Source: Guptibacillus algicola
GTDB taxonomy: Bacteria; Bacillota; Bacilli; Bacillales; Guptibacillaceae
Length of the DNA stretch: 64,000 nt
Direction of reading: 5' to 3'
NCBI RefSeq assembly: GCF_020171805.1
Contig: NZ_JAIVAF010000001.1
Location: 992,001-1,056,000, forward strand
Shown: one piece after another, positions 1 through 11,986 of the stretch
Layout: the number at the start of each line of letters is the position of its first letter
Position numbering within the stretch: position 1 is the stretch's first letter
Notes under the pieces: model-generated
Told to the model about the DNA's origin: nothing
The model's database searches: none
The model's input: the letters and a program-made list of their open reading frames with translations, nothing else
Made by a program: the position numbers and the translations under genes

Positions 1-3
1 CAT
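1..3 (-). CDS. First codon of the next operon gene, probably leuB (cut by window edge)
   Basis: The first three bases read ATG on the minus strand. They are preceded by a strong AAAGGAGG ribosome site nine bases away, just after the leuA stop. In Bacillaceae the gene after leuA is normally leuB (3-isopropylmalate dehydrogenase). The identity is inferred from gene order only, since no coding sequence is visible. Confidence 0.45.
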
Positions 4-19
4 CCTTTTTAACCTCCTT

Positions 20-3120
<3,101 letters not shown>

Positions 3121-3124
<4 letters not shown>

Positions 3125-4836
3125 GGTTTCACCCCGATCATTTCATGAAGACCTTTACCAGGTGCTATCATCGGATATACATTCTCAGAAGCACTTACTC
3201 TGCAATCAATCAATACAGGATCTCTATGTGAAAATGCTTCACTGAATACAGCCTCTGCTTCTTCCTCTGTGTGCACTTGATAGGCCTTAATTCCATATGC
3301 TTCACCAAGTTTCACGAAATCAGGCTGGATTGGAATAAGAGATTGAGAGTATCGCTGTTCATAGAAGGCTTCCTGCCACTGTCGCACCATTCCAAGTGAT
3401 TGATTGTTTACGATGACCACTTTTACTGGAAGATTTAGTTCTTGAAGAACTGAAAGCTCTTGCAGCGTCATTTGAAAACCGCCATCGCCGGTTAGTGACA
3501 CAACTGTTTGTTCAGGAAACGCTAGCTGTGCCCCAATAGCAGCTGGGAAGCCGAATCCCATTGTTCCAAGACCACCTGAAGTAACCCATTTGTTCGGATC
3601 TGTAAAAGAATAATATTGAGCTGCCCACATCTGGTGTTGCCCAACATCAGTCGTGATGATGGCGTCTCCTTTCGTATGCTTATGAACAAGCTCTATAACG
3701 CGCTGTGGTAAAAATTCCTCTGTATGCGTTTTGTACCAAAGCGGATACTGTTCACTTTTTTCTGTAAGTTGCTTTCGCCACTCATCCGTTTCAGGTGTTC
3801 TTGTTTCAACATCTAGTAAACTCTTTAACGCTTCTCGCGCATCAGAAACAATTGGTATTTGGGTAGGAATGTTCTTACCTATTTCTGCTGGATCTACATC
3901 GATATGTGCTACTACTGCGTTTCTAGCAAAGTGATCAAGGTTACCTGTTAACCGATCATCGAACCTAGCTCCAATACTGATAAGCAAATCACATTCATAC
4001 AACGCCATGTTGGCCGTGTACGTACCATGCATACCTCCCATTCCGAGAAACAGTGGGTGGTTACCTGGATAGCTTCCTAAGCCGAGGAGGGTATTGACTA
4101 CCGGTATTTGGTGCTTTTCTGAAAATGCGAGTAGATCTTTACCGGCAGTGGCGTGAAGAACGCCAGCCCCAGCTAAAATAACAGGTTTTTGTGCAGTACC
4201 AATCGCATCTGCTAATTTCTTAATTTGTAAGACGTTTGGAGAAAAGGTTGGTTGATAACCTGGTAGATTCACCTTGAAATCCTCAACCGGCGCTACTTTC
4301 TTATTCGATACGTCTTTTGGAATGTCTACAAGCACTGGACCTGGTCGACCGGTAGAAGCGATATGAAACGCTTCTTTAATAATTCTAGGAAGGTCCTTCA
4401 CATCACGCACCTGGTAATTATGCTTTGTAATCGGTGAAGTGATTCCCATCACGTCTGCTTCCTGAAAGGCATCTGTACCGATGACGTTACTAGCTACTTG
4501 ACCTGTAAAAATAACGATCGGTAACGAGTCCATCATGGCATCTGTAATACCTGTCACGAGATTAGTAGCACCAGGACCTGATGTTGCAATCACGACACCT
4601 GGCTTACCGCTTACTCTCGCGTATCCTTCAGCAGCATGGATCGACCCTTGTTCATGTTTTGAAAGGATGTGCTTGATCGGTGAACGGTAGAGGGCGTCGT
4701 AAATCGGTAAAACAGCACCTCCTGGATAGCCAAACAGTACTTCAACATTTTCCTTTTTCAATGAATCGATCAGAATATCCGCTCCGGTCATCTCCATCGT
4801 AACAGCTTCGGCTTCATTTCTTGCCTTCGCCCGCAT
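3121..4836 (-). CDS. ilvB: Acetolactate synthase large (catalytic) subunit
   Basis: Thiamine-diphosphate enzyme joining two pyruvates, or pyruvate and 2-ketobutyrate, the first common step of branched-chain synthesis. The catalytic Glu of the HEQG motif is near residue 62, and the ThDP/Mg motif GDGG...NN lies in the C-terminal third. The end ([13 protein letters not shown]) is nearly the same as in B. subtilis IlvB. The frame stays open for 39 more codons upstream, but that part lies in the T-box terminator. The ATG at 4836 has GGAGGG nine bases before it and gives a normal 571 residues. Confidence 0.96.
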
Positions 4837-4929
4837 ACTGATAATCCCTCCAATGCTTTGTAATGACTTTTGCTTATCGTGCTTTGCAACAAGCTTTTTA
4901 TCCTGTATTAACAGGCTCGTTAACGTATT

Positions 4930-4988
4930 AAAAAAAAGCCTTCTCATCCCCACGCCGCTTCACACGGTCCGTAGGGGCGAAAAGACTT
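4930..4988 (-). terminator. T-box-controlled intrinsic terminator before ilvB
   Basis: On the minus strand AGTCTTTTC-GCCCCTACG pairs with CGTGGGG-GAGAAGGCT across a short loop and is followed by eight Ts. The 5' arm begins just after the T-box sequence, so antiterminator and terminator compete as in classical T-box leaders. Confidence 0.85.
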
Positions 4989-5205
4989 CACGGTACCACC
5001 CTACATTTGTGACATCTATTCGATGTCACCTCAGTAACAGCTGATGCTGTTTTTTTAGTAACAAGTGTTGTAAAACACCTGACTGATCCTACGTTGCTTT
5101 ATTCAGATCAGCACTCAGAGGGGATGTCGGAGCAGGGAGTAATACCGGCTTCCACCTTTACCGGTTCTCTGGTAATTACTCGGTCCTGCACCTTTTACCT
5201 CGTCA
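4930..5205 (-). promoter_or_regulatory. T-box leader of the ilvB-H-C-leuA operon
   Basis: The leader carries the conserved T-box element AGGGTGGTACCGTG (minus strand, 5002-4989) and a Stem I region with the usual AATGACGAGG start and AGTA/GGTA-type internal loops. A terminator with a U-tract precedes ilvB. Such leaders read uncharged tRNA. The specifier could not be fixed by eye. A CTC (Leu) triplet at 5120-5118 is a candidate, in line with the leucine T-box of B. subtilis ilv-leu. The leader lies directly after the ilvE stop, so transcripts may come from ilvE or from a promoter inside its 3' end. Confidence 0.88.
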
Positions 5206-5237
5206 TTGATTTTGCATATTTATTTTTGTATTCGCTA

Positions 5238-6143
5238 TTATCCTGCTTGAACATCACGCTGTGTAGGGTATACCTTCTCGCCATCCACGGTAACGATATT
5301 TCTAAATGCTTTAAGAAGATTGTTAGTGGTCTTACCAGGACGGCCGTCACCGATTACCCTTCCGTCAACCTTAACCACAGCAATGACTTCCGCTGCAGTT
5401 CCAGTCAAGAACACCTCGTCTGCAACATAAACATCATGCCTTGTGAATGTTTCTTCTCGCATTTCATATCCTTTTTCTCTGGCAATTTCCATGATGGCAT
5501 TCCGCGTGATTCCTTCTAGAGCACCAACATAACCAGGTGGCGTCTTAATAACATTGCCTTTCACGATAAATATATTGTCAGCTGAACCTTCTGCAACATA
5601 GCCCTGATCATTAAGCATGAGAGCTTCACTGACCCCAGCAAGGTTCGCTTCGATTTTCACTAGAATATTATTCAAATAATTTAATGATTTAACCTTTGGA
5701 CTTAGAACGTCTGAACGGTTTCTTCGACTTGCGACCGTTACGATCTCAAGCCCAGTATCGTAAAGATCCTTAGGGAACAAGGCCAGTGATTCCGCAATAA
5801 CAATCACTTGTGGCTCCTTACATGTGAATGGGTCAAGTCCCAGGTTGCCCACGCCGCGTGAAACAACAATACGAATATAAGCATCTTGGAGTTTATTCTT
5901 TTTCAATGTCTGGACAATAATGTCAGTCATTTCCTCCATCGTGTAGCTAATATTAAGCATGATTGAATGAGCTGAGTCGAATAAACGCTGTAAGTGTTCT
6001 TTCAGTCGAAAGACGTTTCCATCATACATGCGAATCCCTTCGAACACCCCATCGCCGTATAGAAAGCCATGATCGTATACCGATACTTTGGCATCTTCTT
6101 TTTTTACAAATTCTCCATTAAGGTAGATCCATTGTTCACTCAC
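5238..6143 (-). CDS. ilvE: Branched-chain amino-acid aminotransferase
   Basis: PLP-dependent class IV aminotransferase that performs the last step of valine, leucine and isoleucine synthesis. The opening YLNGEFV, the YGDGVFEGIR motif and the Schiff-base lysine near residue 152 (PKVKSLNYLNN) place it in the BCAT/D-amino-acid transaminase fold, and context favours BCAT. The GTG at 6143 has AAAGGAG eight bases upstream, whereas the GTG at 6152 lies inside that ribosome site. The 301-residue length is typical. Unlike ilvB, it lies upstream of the T-box, so it should be expressed independently of tRNA charging. Confidence 0.93.
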   Translation of the reverse strand: MSEQWIYLNGEFVKKEDAKVSVYDHGFLYGDGVFEGIRMYDGNVFRLKEHLQRLFDSAHSIMLNISYTMEEMTDIIVQTLKKNKLQDAYIRIVVSRGVGNLGLDPFTCKEPQVIVIAESLALFPKDLYDTGLEIVTVASRRNRSDVLSPKVKSLNYLNNILVKIEANLAGVSEALMLNDQGYVAEGSADNIFIVKGNVIKTPPGYVGALEGITRNAIMEIAREKGYEMREETFTRHDVYVADEVFLTGTAAEVIAVVKVDGRVIGDGRPGKTTNNLLKAFRNIVTVDGEKVYPTQRDVQAG

Positions 6144-6267
6144 CTTGTTCACTCCTTTCCTTTTGGTAATAGACGCATTAAAGCATCAAGTTTAATTTGT
6201 AGGACCATACGAGTTAGGTCCTTGTTGAATGTTTGAATTGTTTTGATAATTTGTTTAATTGAGGACA

Positions 6268-6296
6268 ATAATACTCCCGTTTCTGGTGAAGGTCAA
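6268..6296 (-). promoter_or_regulatory. SigA-type promoter of ilvE
   Basis: Minus-strand TTGACC (6296-6291), a 17-bp spacer and TATTAT (6273-6268) lie about 120 bp before the ilvE start. The expected transcript start is near 6261. The leader contains a small hairpin, AGGACC/GGTCCT. Confidence 0.65.
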
Positions 6297-6341
6297 CACC
6301 CTTCACGAAAGTTTTTAGACTATTTAGATATATCAGTTTAT

Positions 6342-6356
6342 TTGCAACCGCTTACA
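6342..6356. promoter_or_regulatory. Candidate CcpA (cre) site upstream of ilvE
   Basis: TTGCAACCGCTTACA fits the cre consensus WTGNAANCGNWNNCW at every fixed position. It is centred roughly 88 bp before the predicted ilvE transcript start, where CcpA acts as an activator of ilv-leu in B. subtilis. The activation role here is inferred. Confidence 0.5.
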
Positions 6357-6408
6357 ACCTTTACATGAGTGAGATTACATGACATAAAATTTTTTATTGT
6401 AAATTTTA

Positions 6409-6422
6409 TTAAAGCGCTTACA
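6409..6422. promoter_or_regulatory. Second cre-like site between hom and ilvE
   Basis: TTAAAGCGCTTACA differs from the cre consensus TGWAANCGNTNWCA at one position. It lies between the hom terminator and the ilvE promoter and may be a weaker, auxiliary CcpA site. Confidence 0.35.
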
Positions 6423-6433
6423 ATCCATTAAGA

Positions 6434-6464
6434 GGAAACCCCCTCCAAAACTCAGAGGGGGGGG
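6434..6464 (-). terminator. Terminator after hom
   Basis: Minus strand CCCCCTC, a nine-base loop, then GAGGGGG followed by TTTCC, directly after the hom stop codon. The U-tract is short, so termination may be partial. Confidence 0.6.
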
Positions 6465-6473
6465 AAGATGTGT

Positions 6474-7676
6474 TTAAATTAATTCTATCTGGGGTGTTAA
6501 CCTATTTTCAGTTCCATACATCGGATAAACCTTTACATGAGGATGAGTCTGTAATGCTGCTTCAATATCTCTCCGATTGCCCGTGGCATAGTAAGCACCC
6601 TCTTCGGACGATGGAAGAAAGGTTAGGTTACTTAAGGCAGCATCATCACCTATCAGCAGAAAGTTCTGATCTCCATCCTCTGCTTTTTCTAGGCTAGAGT
6701 AATACACTGCGTCCGTGCTGTTTCGATGTAGGCTAAGCAAATCCTCAATCATAGCACTAGCAGTAGGTTCTGCACCTGCCCCTGGTCCCTGTAGTGTAAT
6801 GTCACCTGCGAGGTTACTAGAAACACATACAGCATTGTTAACACCTGTAACATTGAAAAAAGGATGGGTATTAGAAATTGCAACTGGCTCAACAGAAATA
6901 ACGGGTCCTTCAGCACTTAAGCTAAGGTTCGCTGTATGTTTAATTCGGAGACCAATTGCTTCAGCTTTTTTGATATCGAAACTAGTAACATCGCTTATGC
7001 CTTTCCTAACTACGTTTTCCCATTTAGGCTGCTGACCGTATACAATGTCAGATAGAATGAGAATCTTATAAAACGCATCCCAGCCATCAATATCATTTTT
7101 GGGATCAGCTTCAGCGTACCCTTTGTCCTGCGCAACCCTTAGAGCTTCTTCAAATGTGATGCCCTTTTCTTGTAATTCATTGAGAATGAAATTAGAGGTC
7201 CCATTTAATATTCCGCTGATTTCGCTAAGTTGGTTGCTTCTAACCCCCTCTCTCAACGTGCTTAGAATCGGAATAGATGCCGCAACGGATGCTTCGTACC
7301 TTAAGCCTACCTTGTGCGTTGCTGCTAACTCCCTTATCCTACTTCCACTCGTCGCAAGTAACTCTTTATTAGCTGTGACGATATGACAGCCTTTTTCTAT
7401 TAATCTAGACAAATAGGTTTCTGCAGGTTCGACACCGTTGATCGCTTCAAACACAACATCGAGCTGAGGTAGGTTCAATAGTTCATCAAATTCCGTCGTC
7501 ACTACCGTTCCCTCGTCTACTTCACGTTGTAATTCAGCGTTTTTAATTAAGATGGCGTCGATCGAAATCTTTTTCTGAAGCAAGCTCTCTAATTGTTCTC
7601 TCTGTTTCTCGATGCATTGATAAATGCCTTTACCAACTGTGCCGAAACCAATCAGCGCTACGTGCAGTGTATCCAA
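6474..7676 (-). CDS. hom: Homoserine dehydrogenase, last gene of the methionine operon
   Basis: Reduces aspartate semialdehyde to homoserine with NAD(P)H, the precursor of methionine and threonine. The nucleotide-binding motif GFGTVG is at residues 10-15. The central part carries the family motifs NGTSNFIL and YAEADPKNDIDGWDA. The best start is the TTG at 7676, eight bases after GGAGG. The alternative start at 7706 would overlap the upstream gene and ignore that site. The protein has 400 residues. Its last 80 residues do not look like the usual ACT domain of longer Bacillus Hom, so feedback control may be missing. It has no thrC/thrB neighbours, which suggests a methionine-dedicated copy. Confidence 0.9.
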   Translation of the reverse strand: MDTLHVALIGFGTVGKGIYQCIEKQREQLESLLQKKISIDAILIKNAELQREVDEGTVVTTEFDELLNLPQLDVVFEAINGVEPAETYLSRLIEKGCHIVTANKELLATSGSRIRELAATHKVGLRYEASVAASIPILSTLREGVRSNQLSEISGILNGTSNFILNELQEKGITFEEALRVAQDKGYAEADPKNDIDGWDAFYKILILSDIVYGQQPKWENVVRKGISDVTSFDIKKAEAIGLRIKHTANLSLSAEGPVISVEPVAISNTHPFFNVTGVNNAVCVSSNLAGDITLQGPGAGAEPTASAMIEDLLSLHRNSTDAVYYSSLEKAEDGDQNFLLIGDDAALSNLTFLPSSEEGAYYATGNRRDIEAALQTHPHVKVYPMYGTENRLTPQIELI

Positions 7677-7690
7677 TCCTATCACCTCCG

Positions 7691-9346
7691 TTATTGTATT
7701 GCCCATTCCTTCAAGACTCTTCTCAAGATCTTCCCGCTTATTTTCGTTTTCGGTAGTTCGTCTAGCACTTCTATCTCTCGTGGTGCAGCGTGTGCTGCAA
7801 GGTTCTTCCTCACATGAAGTCGAATTTCTTCTAGAAGATTCTCATTTCTTTCATAGCCATGTCTTAATGTGACGTATGCTTTTACGATTTCACCTCTAAG
7901 TGGATCGGGTTTGCCAACCACACCTGCCTCAGCAACTGCAGGATGAGTAATCAACTGGCTTTCTACTTCAAACGGACCGATCCGCTCCCCTGAGGAATTA
8001 ATCATATCGTCATCACGTCCCTGAAAGAATATAAATCCTTCCTCATCTTTATAAGCAAGATCACCTGATACATACCAACCCGGATACGGAAAATAGCTTT
8101 CGAATTTCTCATCGTTTTTCCAAATCGTTTTCATTAATCCTGGCCATGGTGCCTGAATCGCCAGCTGTCCCGTTTTTTCTACAGGTACTTCCTTTCCGTC
8201 CTCATCTAGGATCCCAACCTTTACACCTGGAAATGGCCGTCCCATTGAGCCAGGTTTAATCGATTCGCCTGGGAAATTCACAATGAGGTGTCCACCCGTT
8301 TCCGTCATCCACCAAGTGTCGTGAATCCTTTGTCCCCATACTCGTGAGGCCCAATGGATCACTTCTGGGTTCAATGGTTCTCCAACACTAAGAATGTGAC
8401 GTAATGAAGTTAAACGATAGTTTTCTACTATATCTTCTTTTGCCTTTAACATCCGAAATGCAGTTGGCGCGCTATACCAGATTGTGACATTCAAATCGTC
8501 GATTATGTTATACCAATCTTCTGCCTTAAAACGTCCTCCATTAATCACAATCGTTGCTTTATTTAACCAGGGGGCAAACAATCCATAGACACTTCCAGTC
8601 ACCCATCCAGGGTGTGACGTGCACCAATAAACGTCTGAATCTCTAATATCGAGAACCCACTTACCCGATTGATAATGGTGGATCATCGAACGATGTGCAT
8701 GAAGAACTCCTTTTGGTTTCCCTGTTGACCCGCTCGTATAGTGAAGCAAAAAGCCATCTTCAGGATCAGACCATTCAATAGGTTCCCTTTCCTGTACATG
8801 CGCTTCTTCAATTTCATCCGTCGTAAGAATGAGAGTAAGTGATGGTATTTCATTAGCAGGCACCCTCTTTTGGAGCTCTCCATCAGTTATGAGTGCTGTA
8901 CCGTCGCAATCAACGATGCGATCCTTCACAGCTTCTTCCATAAATGCTTCGAACAATGGTGCAGCGATCGCACCAATTTTGATTACAGCAAGTATGGCGA
9001 TGTAGCACTCTGGGTTCTTAGGAAGAAAAACAAACACTCTTTCTCCTTTTCTTATCCCATGCTTTTTGAGTACAGCCGCAAACTGATCTGTCTTGTTCTT
9101 CACTTCTTCGAACGTGAGTGAGGTTTTCGTATTTTCGTTAACATAATACAATGCCTTTTTATGACCATAGCCATTTTCTACGTGGCGGTCGATGCACTCA
9201 TAAGCAACATTCATTTTTCCAGTAGTATGATTGATAAATTGATCTTCTACCTTCCCCCACTGAAACGTTTCATAAGCCTCTTCATAACTTCCTAGATTTG
9301 TACCTGTTGCTTCTGAAGGAATTTGCTTTGGTATGGATATACTCAT
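7691..9346 (-). CDS. Acetyl-CoA synthetase-like AMP-dependent acyl-CoA ligase
   Basis: Activates a carboxylic acid, most likely acetate, to its CoA ester through an acyl-adenylate. The P-loop-like signature YTSGSTGKPKG lies at residues 203-213. The C-terminal SGK lysine needed for adenylation is at residue 539, and YPYPGWYVSGDLA-type ANL hinge motifs precede it. The length (551) is close to B. subtilis AcsA. The start overlaps the ABC ATPase stop as ATGA. Its position in an S-box operon using O-acetylhomoserine chemistry suggests it re-activates released acetate for MetX. That role is inferred, and a propionyl or other short acyl substrate is possible. Confidence 0.88.
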   Translation of the reverse strand: MSISIPKQIPSEATGTNLGSYEEAYETFQWGKVEDQFINHTTGKMNVAYECIDRHVENGYGHKKALYYVNENTKTSLTFEEVKNKTDQFAAVLKKHGIRKGERVFVFLPKNPECYIAILAVIKIGAIAAPLFEAFMEEAVKDRIVDCDGTALITDGELQKRVPANEIPSLTLILTTDEIEEAHVQEREPIEWSDPEDGFLLHYTSGSTGKPKGVLHAHRSMIHHYQSGKWVLDIRDSDVYWCTSHPGWVTGSVYGLFAPWLNKATIVINGGRFKAEDWYNIIDDLNVTIWYSAPTAFRMLKAKEDIVENYRLTSLRHILSVGEPLNPEVIHWASRVWGQRIHDTWWMTETGGHLIVNFPGESIKPGSMGRPFPGVKVGILDEDGKEVPVEKTGQLAIQAPWPGLMKTIWKNDEKFESYFPYPGWYVSGDLAYKDEEGFIFFQGRDDDMINSSGERIGPFEVESQLITHPAVAEAGVVGKPDPLRGEIVKAYVTLRHGYERNENLLEEIRLHVRKNLAAHAAPREIEVLDELPKTKISGKILRRVLKEWAIQ

Positions 9347-10098
9347 GTGGTAGCCCCTCCGATTTCGGTTGCAGATGTAGTCAATTCCAACCTCTCTAAG
9401 ATATGTTCTTTGTATTCCGCGAGGTTTACACTTCCACGAGAACGAGGTCGTGGTTCATCGATAACAATCTCTTCATCTTTCCGTCCTGGTTGCCCCTTTA
9501 AGATAATAAGTCTGTCACAAAGATACAGTGCTTCCTCCACATCATGAGTGACGAGTAGAATAGTTGTTTTGTAAGCCTCCCAGATGTCTAACAATAAGTC
9601 CTGAAGCTTCATTTTCGTAAACGCATCCAGTGCACTAAATGGTTCATCTAATAACAAATATTGTGGTGACGTAACAAGCGCTCTCGCAATCGCAACGCGT
9701 TGGGCCATCCCTCCAGAAAGTTGCTTTGGATAATCTTGTTCATTTCCTTTAAGCCCAACAAGATCAAGGTATCTCGCAGCATTCGACCGTCGTTCTTCCT
9801 TCCCGCCCTTTAAACCAAACGACACGTTGTCGAGTACAGATAACCACGGCATAAGTCTTGGTTGTTGAAAAATAAACCCTAGTCTTTCATCAATATCGTT
9901 GCAAACTTCGCCATCGATAATCACATCACCCGTATACGATGAATCTAGTCCCGAAACTGCTCGTAACAACGTACTTTTCCCACAACCGCTCGTTCCTAGT
10001 ATTCCTATAATTTCACCACTCTCTGTGTTGAACGAAATATTACTAATGGCCTTTCGGGTTTCAAATTCTTTACTTACGTTACGTACTTGTAGACTCAT
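9343..10098 (-). CDS. ABC transporter ATPase, SsuB/TauB type
   Basis: Cytoplasmic ATPase of a nitrate/sulfonate/taurine-type importer. Walker A GTSGCGKST is at residues 35-43, the LSGG signature at 127-130 and Walker B LLLDEP at 148-153, in a 251-residue protein of normal length. It lies 12 bp after its permease gene and overlaps the ligase gene. The S-box operon context points to uptake of a sulfur compound or a methionine precursor. The substrate cannot be read from the sequence. Confidence 0.92.
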   Translation of the reverse strand: MSLQVRNVSKEFETRKAISNISFNTESGEIIGILGTSGCGKSTLLRAVSGLDSSYTGDVIIDGEVCNDIDERLGFIFQQPRLMPWLSVLDNVSFGLKGGKEERRSNAARYLDLVGLKGNEQDYPKQLSGGMAQRVAIARALVTSPQYLLLDEPFSALDAFTKMKLQDLLLDIWEAYKTTILLVTHDVEEALYLCDRLIILKGQPGRKDEEIVIDEPRPRSRGSVNLAEYKEHILERLELTTSATEIGGATT

Positions 10099-10110
10099 TG
10101 TGACTCCCCC

Positions 10111-10941
10111 TCAACGTTGTTCCATTCGATCCTGCCAGTGTAATGATCGGTACTCCACTTTCTTTAATAGGGCATCACTTACTTTCCCAAGTAATGCAAA
10201 GAGAACGATGCTCGCGATAATCAACTCTGGAGAATACGTGTTTTGTCCAAGTACGAGTAAATAACCCAGTCCTTGACTTGCCCCCATTAATTCAGCTGCG
10301 ACAACAAACATCCACCCAAGACCTAAACCACTTCTGAGACCGACAAGGAAAGAAGGGAGCGAAGCTGGAAGAATGATTCGTTTTACTAATTGATAACTAT
10401 TTAATCCGTACATTTTGCCAACCTCGATCAACTGACGATCCACACTCAAAATCCCGCTCACCACATTCAGATAAACAGGGAAGAATACACCAACAGCAAT
10501 CAGCGTAACTTTCGATGCTTCAGCAATACCCATCCATAAGATGAAAAGTGGAACCCAGGCAAGAGATGGGATCGAACGAAATGCTTGAATGATCGGATCA
10601 AAAAATTGCTCTGCTTTTCGGTAAATGCCAACGAATGAGCCTAGCAATAATGCTGATGCAGCTCCTAAGAGAAAGCCTAAGAAAATTCGATATAATGTTA
10701 TTCCAATATGACCAAAAAGAGAGCCATCTGCACCCAATTCTACAATCGTGCTAAAAATAACAGTGGGAGCTGGGAGTAAATAAGACGGTAGTATACCTAA
10801 TCTACTTAATGACTCCCATATGATTAACAAAATAAAGGGGAGGATACTTCCAATAAGGATCGGGTGTAACCTAAGTTGTCTCTCGGCAGACTTACCCGCG
10901 ATCCCCTTTAAGGGGAGTGCTTCTGTATGTTGTTTTGCCAT
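10111..10941 (-). CDS. ABC transporter permease, SsuC/TauC type
   Basis: Inner-membrane permease of the same importer, with about six hydrophobic helices. The BPD_transp_1 EAA-type loop is in the C-terminal half (around GLNSYQLVKRIILPASLPS). Length 276. The N-terminal cytoplasmic stretch precedes a first helix opening with SILPFILLIIWESL. It is 15 bp after the binding-protein gene. The partners indicate a two-permease, two-ATPase complex with the 9343-10098 product. Confidence 0.92.
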   Translation of the reverse strand: MAKQHTEALPLKGIAGKSAERQLRLHPILIGSILPFILLIIWESLSRLGILPSYLLPAPTVIFSTIVELGADGSLFGHIGITLYRIFLGFLLGAASALLLGSFVGIYRKAEQFFDPIIQAFRSIPSLAWVPLFILWMGIAEASKVTLIAVGVFFPVYLNVVSGILSVDRQLIEVGKMYGLNSYQLVKRIILPASLPSFLVGLRSGLGLGWMFVVAAELMGASQGLGYLLVLGQNTYSPELIIASIVLFALLGKVSDALLKKVEYRSLHWQDRMEQR

Positions 10942-10956
10942 CTCCTTATCCCCTTT

Positions 10957-11964
10957 CTATTCTGTAATAACTTCTTCTGCAAACGATGGATCGATCAGAT
11001 CATTTGTTAACGATTGGATATCTGCACCCTGATCGATGATCTCGCTCTTCTGAAGAACGTCTCCTGCTTTAATGATCGCTTTATTCTGTTCTTCACCAGG
11101 AATTGGGTTTGAAAAATCGTTTCGTTCCAATTGTTTCTTAGCTACGTCAAGCTTAATATCAGCTTCTTCAGCTAGTAACTGTGCTGCTTCTTCTGGGTGA
11201 TCGATGACCCATTTTCTAGCTTTCTCGTATACGCTAATCACACGCTTTACATGCTCTGGATATTTCTCAGCAAATTCAGTCCTGGTGTTCAAAAAGCCGT
11301 ACGTATTCAAATCTGCATTTCGATAGAATAGTTTTGAGCCCGTCTCTAGTTCAAGGCGTGCCATATGAGGATCTAACCCTGCCCACGCATCCACTTGACC
11401 AGTACTTAAGGCAGATGCACCGTCACCATGCTGAAGGTTCACTAGTTCAATATCATCTTGCGTCAGCCCCACTTCATTCAATGAACGAAGTAAGAAAATA
11501 TAAGGGTCTGTACCTAAGGTTGCTGCAACCTTCTTTCCTTTTAAATCTTTAACACTACTAATATCTGAACCCTTATCTGTCACTAACGCCGTCCATTCAG
11601 GTTTTGAATAAATATACACGTTCTTAATCGGTGCGCCCTTCGCTTTTGCCATTAATGCTGCCGCACCTGCTGTAGAACCAAAATCAACACTATTGCTATT
11701 TAAGAATTCTAGAGCTTTGTTACTTCCTTGACTCAGCACATATTCAATCTTGATATTGTCACCCTTAAACTCCTCCTCAAGCAGGCCTTGCTTTTTCACA
11801 ACGAGGCTAGTAGGTGAATAATAAGCATAATCTACTCTTAATTCGTCTGGCCCTTCGCTCGAAGAAGCTCCTGAAGAAGAACAACCTGCGCTTATTAGAA
11901 TCAACGCGGCTACCAATGAGAGTGCTACCAAACTTCTTAAATTAATCCATGGAATTCTCTTCAT
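10957..11964 (-). CDS. ABC transporter substrate-binding lipoprotein, SsuA/TauA/NMT1-like
   Basis: Extracellular lipid-anchored binding protein of the importer. The N-terminus has a charged start, a hydrophobic stretch and the lipobox ISAGC near residue 28, followed by a serine-rich linker. The body has the NMT1/SsuA fold features, such as LRVDYAYYSPTSLVVKKQGL and KDLKGKKVAATLGT. The ribosome site GGGAG precedes the ATG. Ligand candidates are alkane sulfonates, taurine or other sulfur sources. The family also includes thiamine-precursor and nitrate binders, so this stays open. Confidence 0.9.
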   Translation of the reverse strand: MKRIPWINLRSLVALSLVAALILISAGCSSSGASSSEGPDELRVDYAYYSPTSLVVKKQGLLEEEFKGDNIKIEYVLSQGSNKALEFLNSNSVDFGSTAGAAALMAKAKGAPIKNVYIYSKPEWTALVTDKGSDISSVKDLKGKKVAATLGTDPYIFLLRSLNEVGLTQDDIELVNLQHGDGASALSTGQVDAWAGLDPHMARLELETGSKLFYRNADLNTYGFLNTRTEFAEKYPEHVKRVISVYEKARKWVIDHPEEAAQLLAEEADIKLDVAKKQLERNDFSNPIPGEEQNKAIIKAGDVLQKSEIIDQGADIQSLTNDLIDPSFAEEVITE

Positions 11965-11986
11965 AATGATTTCTCCCTCTCCCTAT

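Noticed and set aside
4837-4953. 39-codon N-terminal extension of IlvB
   Set aside because: It runs through the T-box terminator and has no ribosome site. The ATG at 4836 has GGAGGG and fits IlvB homologues.
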